A program made the position numbers and the translations under genes. Under the pieces are notes generated by a model. That model was given only the letters and a program-made list of their open reading frames with translations. It made no database searches and was not told where the DNA came from. Below, in pieces: positions 27,201 to 35,800 of a stretch of DNA of 64,000 nt. Within the stretch, counting starts at the first letter, position 1; the number at the start of each line of letters is the position of its first letter. The DNA comes from Ignavibacteriota bacterium (GTDB lineage: Bacteria; Bacteroidota; Ignavibacteria; Ignavibacteriales; Melioribacteraceae): assembly GCA_016708125.1 (NCBI GenBank), contig JADJGF010000001.1, forward strand, positions 2,192,001 to 2,256,000. Reading direction: 5' to 3'.

Positions 27201-27840
27201 CCCTCCAACACCATCTAATATAATTCCTGTTCGCAATATAACATTTAAGGTAACAAACCAAACAACGGGACAAGTTATTGATGTTGTACATAATATAATA
27301 TCTACATCAACAAGTATAACCTATAATATGTGGTTTAAGGAAAATATTAATGGTGAATACTGGCGAACATGGTGGGTAATTTTTAGATATTCGAAACCTA
27401 ATATTCCATTACCAAAAGATGGTGACTTTTTATTAACGTTTTTTAAGCAGTTTAATAGTAGTGATTATTTTACTTTTTCAATGAAAGGTGCTACTTTAGA
27501 AGAAGAAATTGCGAAAGAAAATTTAAATAAAATAAGAGTTGTGCCTAACCCATATGTTGTAACTCATTCAGCAGAGCAAAGTTTGTTGAGTACTCAAACA
27601 AGTGGCAGAGGTGAACGAGAAATAAGATTTACCTACGTTCCTCCTGGTTCTAAAATTTCAATTTTTACTGTGCGGGGAGAATTAATTAAAACTTTATACC
27701 ATAATGATCTATTCTCAGGAGATGTATTTTGGAATTTAAGAACAGAAGAGAATATTGATGTTGCTTATGGAATATATGTTTATGTTGTTGAAGCTCCTAA
27801 TATAGGTACTAAAATTGACAAATTTGCTCTTATCAAATAG
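24298..27840 (+). CDS. Large secreted protein with VVPNP-type C-terminal domain
   Basis: A 1180-residue exported protein (signal peptide 1-20, no lipobox cysteine). Residues about 300-310 and 394-500 hold acidic, calcium-binding-like runs (NDGIDNDLDGLIDENE, DNDIDEDGDW). A fibronectin-like region follows (DFQGYKIYRSTD, GQTYYYAVTAYDRG). The C-terminal about 100 residues, starting RVVPNPYVV and including ISIFTVRGELIKTLYH and GIYVYVVEAP, are a variant of the T9SS-type sorting or surface-anchoring domain. The 47333-49297 product shares the C-terminal half. Co-encoded with the TonB receptor and PorV-like protein, it is a candidate SusD substitute or surface adaptor. No enzyme motif is recognised. 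Confidence 0.78.
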   Translation: MKFWKIFISLFVLLQVSIQGQYSDPSLRSIGYHTGNRTGISFYNDGQIAGFSVGIDIRGEWPLGSGENYIGDCIPLIGVEFINDLNDTLHSVVISRGPRRGQFDEKHPTQNYFWGWNPTPGFRNPNYQSVAMSHLPDSWPIQGWNDQVANSWKDEQGKTQWFGFFGRGIANADQESFFEADDQWDDEFNSHFSPDANDPNRNGMGLRMRQRGFQWSSFLAEDALFWLYDITNDGTTTYRKANFGTIVGTLAGGDGDSQDDLGTFVVNESITYSYDADNSGNKGQEVGWVGYAFLESPGNPFDGIDNDNDSKGASPRFVSNDFLAKVYNAGDKIVLISENGNQSYEREVYTVRSNTDTVFSLGKQFIIEPGISSFREGHIARTVNGIAIPDITANDGIDNDLDGLIDENETVHYLTRVKRFDLPVSYINYITGAGLNDPLIDEKRDNDIDEDGDWTAEFDDLGEDGLGSEDDSYPGPDRGEGDGIPTQGEPNFGKTDPDESDQIGLTAFNFFENSSSPDLSIDSLVWDRMTPGRFDIIPGQPQDGDFIYASGYFPLFPKTTERFSVSLLFGEDENDINNNKDIVQKIYNSGYVFPQAPQKPELTISQEDGNVVLYWEGEPSENSRDFVSKEKDFQGYKIYRSTDANFRDNRTITNALGVLSFDKPLAQFDLVDSYSGFYYPSPDLLEAFGGVTYFLGENNNGLESNDGITNIFVDTTAIPGQTYYYAVTAYDRGDEELDVFPEENSKFIFRSNTGEVITDINTGFITPGRRPAGYVSADASEMTKSENFIGTGNGFVEVIDDSKIRDGFNYKVIFQDTSLINLTANWSLIDLQTPDTVLIPTNNEVIVVNPLESISFPENIDTIFVNNEPFAVKSPGSYTASFDTLVNKFENFRGSTPVRHGFRVQLLNDPIALDSAHTGFDGVIDTLLPNFDIKVFKSNQRDGIGFPGNYKIEFFPEVVGQSVADTLFPPTPSNIIPVRNITFKVTNQTTGQVIDVVHNIISTSTSITYNMWFKENINGEYWRTWWVIFRYSKPNIPLPKDGDFLLTFFKQFNSSDYFTFSMKGATLEEEIAKENLNKIRVVPNPYVVTHSAEQSLLSTQTSGRGEREIRFTYVPPGSKISIFTVRGELIKTLYHNDLFSGDVFWNLRTEENIDVAYGIYVYVVEAPNIGTKIDKFALIK

Positions 27841-27850
27841 TGGGGATAAA

Positions 27851-28852
27851 ATGAAGAAATTTATTATCATATATTTATTTAGTATTGGATGCATGTTTTC
27901 CCAATCAAAAGTTGGATCAACAGCAGCACCATTTCTAAATGTTGCAATTGGAGCTAGACCAATTGCAATGGGTGGTGCTTTCTCTGCTACTGCAAATGAT
28001 GTAAGTGCGCTTTTTTGGAATCCTGCTGGAGTTTCAAGAATAAATGGTAGTGAAGCATTATTTTCATATTCCAATTGGTTTGCAGACATTAATTATAATT
28101 GGAGTGGAGCTGCAATAAATCTTAGTGACATGGGAACTTTAGGTTTAAGTGTCACATATTTGGATTATGGAGAAATGGAAGTTACAACACTTTCCGAACA
28201 AGATGGTACAGGTCAAATGTTTGAAGCTACTGATTTAGCTTTAGCATTATCTTATGCATATAATTTAACCGATAAATTTTCAGTCGGCGGATCTGCAAAA
28301 TATGTTCAGCAAAGGATTTGGAATTCTTCGGCTTCATCTATTGCCTTTGATTTAGGAATATTATATTATTCAGATATTATGGGTATTAGAATTGGAGCAT
28401 CAATTTCCAATTTTGGTCCTGATATGAATATTGACGGTAAAGATCTACTTGTTCAACATGATATTGATTTGCAAATCGAAGGTAACAATGATGAAATTCT
28501 TGCAAGATTAAATACAGATGCTTATCCATTACCGCTATTATTTAGAATTGGATTGGCTGCCGATATAATAAATACTGAGGATCATGTGTTTACAATTGGA
28601 GTAGATGCACTTCACCCAAACGATAATGATGAATCTTTGAATGTTGGTGCTGAGTACGTACTATATGATTTGATTGCTTTAAGAGGTGGTTATAAATCAT
28701 TATTTCTTGAAAATTCTGAAGAAGGTTTAACTTTTGGCGTTGGTATTAAATATACTTTTGCTCCTGGTTTAGGAATCTATTTTGATTATGCTTACCAAGA
28801 TTTTGGAATACTTGATTATACACAAAATTTTACTCTTGGACTTAGATTTTAA
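27851..28852 (+). CDS. PorV/UPF0164-family outer-membrane protein
   Basis: A 333-residue beta-barrel protein: signal peptide (MKKFIIIYLFSIGCMFSQ), then VGSTAAPFLNVAIGARPIAMGGAFSA and ALFWNPAGV, the typical PorV/PorQ (FadL-like) opening, and a barrel ending in LGLRF. In Porphyromonas, PorV carries T9SS substrates to the surface attachment complex. Paralogues co-encoded with TonB receptors have less clear roles. I chose the ATG at 27851, where the GGGGATAAA ribosome site and signal peptide fit, rather than the upstream start inside the previous gene. It is the last gene of the cassette, followed by a terminator hairpin that lies in the convergent gene. Confidence 0.85.
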   Translation: MKKFIIIYLFSIGCMFSQSKVGSTAAPFLNVAIGARPIAMGGAFSATANDVSALFWNPAGVSRINGSEALFSYSNWFADINYNWSGAAINLSDMGTLGLSVTYLDYGEMEVTTLSEQDGTGQMFEATDLALALSYAYNLTDKFSVGGSAKYVQQRIWNSSASSIAFDLGILYYSDIMGIRIGASISNFGPDMNIDGKDLLVQHDIDLQIEGNNDEILARLNTDAYPLPLLFRIGLAADIINTEDHVFTIGVDALHPNDNDESLNVGAEYVLYDLIALRGGYKSLFLENSEEGLTFGVGIKYTFAPGLGIYFDYAYQDFGILDYTQNFTLGLRF

Positions 28853-28859
28853 ATTAATT

Positions 28860-30737
28860 TTACAAATTATTTTTTGAAGCCGACTTTTTAGGTCGGCTTT
28901 TTATTTGTGTTAAAAGCTGTTCACGTAATAATTTTGCATTTGGATAATCAGATTTTAGATCAATACATGCAGTTATTGTCTTAAATGCCTTTTCAATTTG
29001 ATTTGTTTTAGCATATGCGATGCAAAGGTTATATAATACTTGAGGATCATTCTGGTTTAGTTGTGCACTCTTTTCAAGAAAATTGATGGCTTCTAAAGAC
29101 TTACCTTGAGATAAATAAATATTTCCCAACCATTTTATTGAAAAATCATCTGGATTTATTGCAAACCGTTTTAATAAGAATGTTAATGCATTATTATATT
29201 TTTTTTGATGTATCAGTTCTTGTGCTGCAAAATTATAATAAGTTAATTTATATGGAAATTGTGAAATAAGTACATTCATTTCCTTAATAAATTTATCAAT
29301 TTTATTTGCAGAAAGATAATATTGATAAGCCTTTTGGTGTGCAATTTCCCAATTTAAATTATTCTTAACTATTTTTAGCGCTAAACTATCAATATGAGTT
29401 TCAATATTCAATTTATCAAATATTGTTGGATCTTTTTTTTCAACAAATGGCCAATCGTTAAATAGATTAATTATTCTAAAATTAGAAGCAATAGAATCCA
29501 AATCTGAATTAGCAAAATTAACTTTAACAATACTGTCTTGTTGATTATTCGGAAGATTTTTATTTTCGACCAATAGTAATTTATTCTCTATAATATTTTC
29601 ATAAAGTAATCTTCCCATAATGAAATGTCCTTCCAATGTTGGATGTAAATGATCAATCATTATATTATTACCTATAATCCCGTTAGGGCTTAGTTTGCTT
29701 AATTGTTTAGAAAAATCAACTTTGAAGCATTTGTGTTTTTTTGATAATTCTAAAATTACTTTGTTAAAATCTGAAGGAGCTCTGAATCGTAAACCATCTA
29801 AATCTTTTGCCAAAAAGAGTAGCGAATCAGCAATTTTATAATTACCCAATTTTAATTTATTTAAACCCAATTGATAAATTTCTAATGCTGATTTATCGGA
29901 ATTTTCATTTAAATCAACGAATGGTTTTTGATCCAGAATATTGCTTGCTAAAGTTCCAATAATTGTTGGTACTTTTGCTTCTGCTAATTTTAAAAGAATT
30001 TCATCTATATTATTTCTGAATTGTTCGACACCTTTTTTATAAATATCTGAATTGAGTTTTATTGCTTTTTCTGATGCCATTCTTGCCATCAGTGTTGTTC
30101 CTTCAGATTTTATCTTTTTGGGAACAAATAATTCTATTGTTCCGTTAATGAGATTCTTTAATAATTGAGTTATTCTGAAATTATTAAGATAAAGATATGC
30201 ATCAATAATAAATTTTGAATTACCTACAGATTCAGTTGATCCAACTCCCAAAGCCCCGTAATATTCATTATGTCCTGAATAAATTATTACTAAATCGGGT
30301 TTTTGTTCAATAACTCCGGGTAATAAATCAACAATTGTATTAGTGTTTGAAGCTGTAATTCCTAAATTTATTACTTCAATGTTTTTAGATGGATTTACTA
30401 AAATAAGTCTGTCTCTTAAATATCTTGAAAAACTACCATTTGGTTGATATGGAAATCCTGCTGTAGAACTACCCCCAAAAACAAATACTCTAAATGTATT
30501 TATGCTTTTTTGTTTATTAAATGAATCATGATTTGAATGCGGGTAGTTTTTTATGTTAGAGAAATATCTGGCTCCAATATCTGGATTGAGAATTAATTTA
30601 TCTTCTGTTATTTCAACCCATTGTTCTAAGTTTTTTCCGTAATTAATAAGATTGAGTGAAATTTCTAAAAATACTATTAACAGAATAGGAATTATTATTG
30701 CAACAAGATAGAACCATAAGGGTGCTTTTTTCTTCAT
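28860..30737 (-). CDS. Membrane-anchored SGNH hydrolase with C-terminal TPR repeats
   Basis: A 625-residue protein with one N-terminal membrane anchor (about 8-30). An SGNH/GDSL-type fold follows: block I GGSSTAG with nucleophile S90, block III GHNEYYG (155-161, asparagine N157) and block V DHLHPTLEG supplying D and H. The last about 170 residues form TPR-like helices (INFLEKSAQLNQNDPQVLYN). SGNH enzymes are esterases, often modifying acyl groups on polysaccharides. The anchor places the domain outside the inner membrane. It is a paralogue of the gene directly upstream (8-bp gap), and the two form an operon. Substrate unknown. Confidence 0.82.
   Translation of the reverse strand: MKKKAPLWFYLVAIIIPILLIVFLEISLNLINYGKNLEQWVEITEDKLILNPDIGARYFSNIKNYPHSNHDSFNKQKSINTFRVFVFGGSSTAGFPYQPNGSFSRYLRDRLILVNPSKNIEVINLGITASNTNTIVDLLPGVIEQKPDLVIIYSGHNEYYGALGVGSTESVGNSKFIIDAYLYLNNFRITQLLKNLINGTIELFVPKKIKSEGTTLMARMASEKAIKLNSDIYKKGVEQFRNNIDEILLKLAEAKVPTIIGTLASNILDQKPFVDLNENSDKSALEIYQLGLNKLKLGNYKIADSLLFLAKDLDGLRFRAPSDFNKVILELSKKHKCFKVDFSKQLSKLSPNGIIGNNIMIDHLHPTLEGHFIMGRLLYENIIENKLLLVENKNLPNNQQDSIVKVNFANSDLDSIASNFRIINLFNDWPFVEKKDPTIFDKLNIETHIDSLALKIVKNNLNWEIAHQKAYQYYLSANKIDKFIKEMNVLISQFPYKLTYYNFAAQELIHQKKYNNALTFLLKRFAINPDDFSIKWLGNIYLSQGKSLEAINFLEKSAQLNQNDPQVLYNLCIAYAKTNQIEKAFKTITACIDLKSDYPNAKLLREQLLTQIKSRPKKSASKNNL
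28877..28905 (+). terminator. Terminator located inside the convergent gene's 3' end
   Basis: AAGCCGAC and GTCGGCTT form a perfect 8-bp stem with a 7-nt loop, followed by TTTTTATTT, 24 bp after the PorV-like gene. The same bases encode the last residues of the reverse-strand SGNH protein (KKSASKNNL). Confidence 0.8.
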
Positions 30738-30745
30738 CTTAGAAA

Positions 30746-32716
30746 TTATTTATTTAACAATTTTGAAAGCTGAGTTTTAAGAATATTTGCATTTTTATAA
30801 TTCGACGAAATTTTAATACATTCCAAAACATATTTATAAGACAAATTATAATTTTTTTTATTGTAATAAACTCCAGCCAAATTGAATAAAACTTGAGGAT
30901 CCAATGAATTAAATTTGTAACTCTTTAAGAGATATTGTAATGCATCATCATTATTGTTGTTTGATATATTCATTATTCCTAGCCATTTTGTATTAAAAGC
31001 ATCGGGTTCAATTAGGTAACTGGCATTTAACAACTTTCCGGTATATTGATATTTTTCATTTATTATTAAATCACTAATTAAATCATTCAGTCTTTTATGT
31101 TCAGTTGGAAATTCGTCAATCAGTGCCAATAATTCTTTAACATAAAGTTCAAATTGATTTTGTCTAAAATAGTTACTTGATAATTTGAGACGAGCATCTA
31201 ATCTTGATAAATTACCATCTAAAACAGCTTTAGCAATTTGAGTTTCATAAGAATTAATTTTAATAAGCCTACTATTTTCAATTTTATTTTTTGTGTCTAT
31301 AAATGGCCAGTCATTTTTTAATGTTTTTACGCGAATATCTGCAATGGTGGAATCGTATTTTGTAAAGTTGTAATTCACTTTTACAAGACTATCCAAATCA
31401 GATTTTATTGAGTAATTTGAAAAATAATCTTTCACTATTCTCTCAAAGAAAATTTTCCCAATAATTTGATAACCTTCTAAATTTGGATGAAGATGATCAA
31501 CCATAAGTTCATTGCCAATTATTCCATCTCTACTTTTTGAATTTAGAACAGAATCTACATTAACGATTGAAAAATTAAATTTGTCTGCTAAAGAATTTAT
31601 TATTTCATTAAATACTTCAGGAGCTCTAAATTTTAAACCATCTAAATCTTTAGCAAATCTGAATAATGAATCAGCTTTAGTAAAATTTTTCTCTTCTAGT
31701 TTTGATAAAGCTTTATTAAAAATTTGTTGCGCATTACTATCCGAATTTACATTTGAAGAAATGAAAGGTTTTAAATCTTTTAAGTTTGATGCAAGTGTCC
31801 CGACAATTACAGGAATATTATTAGACTTAAATAATGAAAAAATATCTTTTAAATTTTCTTCATATTGCTCTATACCTTTAAAAAATAAATCAGAGTTAAG
31901 CTCAATCAATTTTTCACCGGCAAGTTTAGACATTAAGGTTCCATCATTTGACTTAATTTCTGATGCATTTTTAGATTTAACATAATTTACCAAATTTTCA
32001 ATAAGTTGAAATAATCTTAATCCCTTAAGTTCTAAAACTATTTTGATTAAGAATCTACTATTCCCAATTGACTGATTTGAACCAACACCCAAAGCTCCAT
32101 AATATTCGTTATGACCCAAATACAATAAAATGAGATTAGGTTTCTTTTTAATTATACTTGGGATTAGATCAAGAATTGTGTAAGAATTAATAGCAGCCAT
32201 ACTGATGTTAGCTACTTCAACTTTTTGTTCGGGGAAAGCAATTTCAAATGCTTTTCTGATATATTTTGAAAATGAACCGGAATTTTGATATGGATAACCG
32301 GCTGCCGAACTAGCTCCAATTGTGATAATTCTAAAAGAACTATCCGGTTTTTCTTTAAGCAGAAATGACTCGGTTGGAAAAGGAATATTTTTAATCCCAG
32401 TGAAATATTTTAAAGAAATCTCCGGGTTTAAAATTTCATATTTATTATCTAAACTTATCCATTCCTCAAAATCATTACCATAGTTAAATGCTCTTAAAGA
32501 AAATTCAACAATAAGTATTAGTAAAAAGGGTAGAAAAATAATTACGAAATAATACCAAAATGGTGTCTTTTTTATTGGTAGTGTGCTTAAAAAATTTTCT
32601 ACTTCTTCTATGTTTAAATTTAGATATTCTGCAATTTTCTTAGCTGATTTTTGACCTCTTATTTTTATAATAATATTTTTTTGTTGATTGGTTAACATCA
32701 ATAAATATAGTCTCAT
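30746..32716 (-). CDS. SGNH hydrolase/TPR protein with N-terminal HTH-like extension
   Basis: A 656-residue paralogue of the following gene in the operon. The SGNH blocks are present: GASSAAG (block I, serine nucleophile), LGHNEYYGALGVGS (block III) and DHLHPNLEG (block V). TPR-like helices end the protein. It differs in carrying about 45 extra N-terminal residues before the membrane helix (about 52-72). These (LTNQQKNIIIKIRGQKSAKK, then IAEYLNLNIEEVENFL) look like a small helix-turn-helix facing the cytoplasm. Start choice is uncertain: M1 or M7 (MLTNQQ) both fit. The pair lies between a TonB cassette and the amylase gene. Confidence 0.8.
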   Translation of the reverse strand: MRLYLLMLTNQQKNIIIKIRGQKSAKKIAEYLNLNIEEVENFLSTLPIKKTPFWYYFVIIFLPFLLILIVEFSLRAFNYGNDFEEWISLDNKYEILNPEISLKYFTGIKNIPFPTESFLLKEKPDSSFRIITIGASSAAGYPYQNSGSFSKYIRKAFEIAFPEQKVEVANISMAAINSYTILDLIPSIIKKKPNLILLYLGHNEYYGALGVGSNQSIGNSRFLIKIVLELKGLRLFQLIENLVNYVKSKNASEIKSNDGTLMSKLAGEKLIELNSDLFFKGIEQYEENLKDIFSLFKSNNIPVIVGTLASNLKDLKPFISSNVNSDSNAQQIFNKALSKLEEKNFTKADSLFRFAKDLDGLKFRAPEVFNEIINSLADKFNFSIVNVDSVLNSKSRDGIIGNELMVDHLHPNLEGYQIIGKIFFERIVKDYFSNYSIKSDLDSLVKVNYNFTKYDSTIADIRVKTLKNDWPFIDTKNKIENSRLIKINSYETQIAKAVLDGNLSRLDARLKLSSNYFRQNQFELYVKELLALIDEFPTEHKRLNDLISDLIINEKYQYTGKLLNASYLIEPDAFNTKWLGIMNISNNNNDDALQYLLKSYKFNSLDPQVLFNLAGVYYNKKNYNLSYKYVLECIKISSNYKNANILKTQLSKLLNK

Positions 32717-32809
32717 TCCATAATAATATTAAAATGAAAGATATATTATTTATCACTGAATTTCAGTAAATTTATGTACTTATTTGAACTCTAATTTGGA
32801 GGCAACAAA

Positions 32810-35800
32810 ATGAATTTTTCAAAAAAAATAATTTTATTTTTAATTGTTTTTTCTACTCAATTATTTACTCAAACAGTTCCTATTACACTTCATTATAAAC
32901 CAATTATTGATCAATTTACTACATTAAGATTAGTTGGTAATTTTAACGGATGGAACAATAGCGATCCAACTATGGTAATGACTGATCTTGATGGAGATGG
33001 AGTTTATGAAATAACAAAAGAGTTTGCTACTGGAGTTGAACATATGTATAAATTCGTTTTTGATGCAAACTGGTCTTTTGCATGGAACGATCCTGATAAT
33101 CCTAAAATTAAATTAACAGATAATAATAATTCAATATTAAATGCTACAGATCCAATGATAACGTATTTATTGCCGCGAGATAAAAATTCCGCTGGAAATA
33201 TGTATGTTGATACAACTATAACTGGTGAACCTATTAGAGCAATTTTTGCATATACCGCCGCCAACCCGATTGATTTAAATTCTTTAAATGTTACAATTGA
33301 TAATGTTACAATAGAAAATCCTTCTCAATATTATAATGAAGCAGAGAAAGAATTTAACTATCAACCAATAATTGCTTTATCAGAAGGTGAACATACAGTT
33401 GTTGTTTCGATAAGCTCTAATGCTGGAACAACCTCTAAATCTTCTACTTTTATGAGAACTCCAGGTCTCACTATATATAAAGCGCCGCTAGATTTTTATT
33501 TTGATGAAAATAATACTGGTACTTCTGTAATTCAAAATATAAACTCAGTTGCACTCGTTGGTGATTTTAATAATTGGAATGAACTTTTTGATCCTTTGCA
33601 AGATAATGACAACGATGGTCTATGGGAGGTTACTTCACATTTAGAGAAAGGTAATTATGAATATAAATTCAAATTAAATAACTCTCTTTGGATAAATGAT
33701 CCTGACGAACCCAATTTTAGTACAGTAAGTGATAATAATATTTTTACGATAGTTATAGATTCAATTCCTTCAATTAAACTTATATCGCCTAATGAAAGTT
33801 CAGTTTTTAATCAAGAAGGTATAGAAATAAATTTTAAAGCTTTATTAAGGGCTGGCGTAAAATCAAGTGGGATTGATGTTAATTCTATTTTAGTTGATTT
33901 AGATGGTACTTCGGTAACACATACTTTTGCTTCTGATTCAAATATCGTTAGTGCAAATATTGTCTTAAATGGAGAAGGGAACCATTTAGTTACCATTAGT
34001 TTTTCAAATAATGAAGGATTATTAACAACCGCAAGTTATTCGTATGGTGTTTATTTGGGCACTACTGGATATTACTATGCGGACGCAATAAATGATGAAC
34101 CTTATTCTTACCCTTCTGGTGTGTCAGAGGGGAGTGCAGATATTATTTCTCTTTTAATTGATGAGGTTTCAACACACGATTCACTAACTTTTTCAATTTC
34201 TTTAAAAGATATTACAGACCGCAGTAGAGTTGGAATAATAATTACTAATCCTGTATCAACAAGTATTGATGATCCTTTATCTCTTGATATATTAACAGAG
34301 AATTGGGAAAATAATGGAATTTTTATTCCAATTGGCGCACCGAATAATGCTTATGAAAATCAAGAAAACGAAAATAGAGTTTGGCTAAACTTGAATTCAC
34401 TCGGCAGTCAATTAGAAATAAATTCAGATGCAATAAATTCTGATAAGTTTAATTTTGCAATTAGTTTGGCATATCTTGATAGTTTATTAGGTAGTTGGAC
34501 AAGAGAACGTAATTTTTATTTGTTCTCTTATTTAGCCAACGAAGATAAAAGCGGTAACGGTTTTGAAGTTACTTCTGCCGAAGGCGGATCAGATGATTTA
34601 GAAGATCCCGATATTTACGATGCAGCGTTTTTCAGAAGTGGATTTTGGCAAGGTAGAGTTTTTGCAAATTATATTCCCACTGGCGGTAAAATGGGTCCAA
34701 GATTAGTTTCTCTTGCAGGTGATAAAAGAGGAAGAAAATCTTTTTCGGCGGGTGATATTTCTGATAGTTTAGAAACATACGGTCCGGCAATTACTTTTTT
34801 AACTCCTTCTGTTAGTTATTGGAAGTCTGATTTAACAGTGAAAGGTACTTTAAGTGATCCCGAAATAACAAACATAACATTTTCATTTAATGGAAATGAA
34901 ACAACTGAAAATGTTATTGATTCTCAATTTAGCGTTCCTGTAAAACTTGAGGAAGGTGACAATATAATTTTTGTTAAGGCAACTGATAGTAAAGGTTTTG
35001 AATCAACTTCAAAAAATCTAGTTTTAACTTTTGTGAAAAATCATGATCCGGAAGTAAAAATTATTGGATTGGTAGAGGGTAGATCTGTTACATTAACAGC
35101 TGAAGCAACTTCTCCAGATAGTTTATTATTCACATATTATTGGACGGATGATGACGATATTAACCCTGCAAATTTAATAGGAGCATCCGCAAATCAAACA
35201 ATAAATTTTAATCTCCCTCAAAATGAAGGTGAATATTATATTAATGTTAGAGCAAGAGATTCTCAAGGACGACTTGCATATGCCCGACAAATGATTGTAG
35301 CAAAAAATGATTCGGTTTATATAGCAGACATAAATGATCATTCAGCCTGGATTGATGACGCTATATTTTATGAAATTTATCCCAGAACTTTTAGCTCTTC
35401 TTCAAATTTTCAAGGAATACAAAACAAAATTCCGGAAATGTTAGATCTTGGAATAAATGCGGTTTGGTTAATGCCAATCTATAAAGGACCAACAACTCAT
35501 GGATATGAAATTACTGATTATTATGATTTTGAAGAAGACTATGGAGATTCAGAAGATTTTAAAAATCTTGTTACTGCACTTCATAATTCAGGTATAAAAG
35601 TAATTCTCGATTTTGTAGTAAATCATACTTCCATTCAACATCCATTTATGCAAAACACTTTACAATATAGTTCAAATTCACCATGGGCTGATTTTTATAT
35701 TTGGGATGGAGAGCCTGGTAATTCTAATTACGAATACTTTTTTGATTGGGCAAGTTTACCAAACTTGAATCATAATAATGAAGATGTTCGAAAATATTTC

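Noticed and set aside
31512..31985. 157-aa forward ORF
   Set aside because: Lies entirely opposite the well-supported SGNH/TPR gene; composition is that of an antisense shadow.
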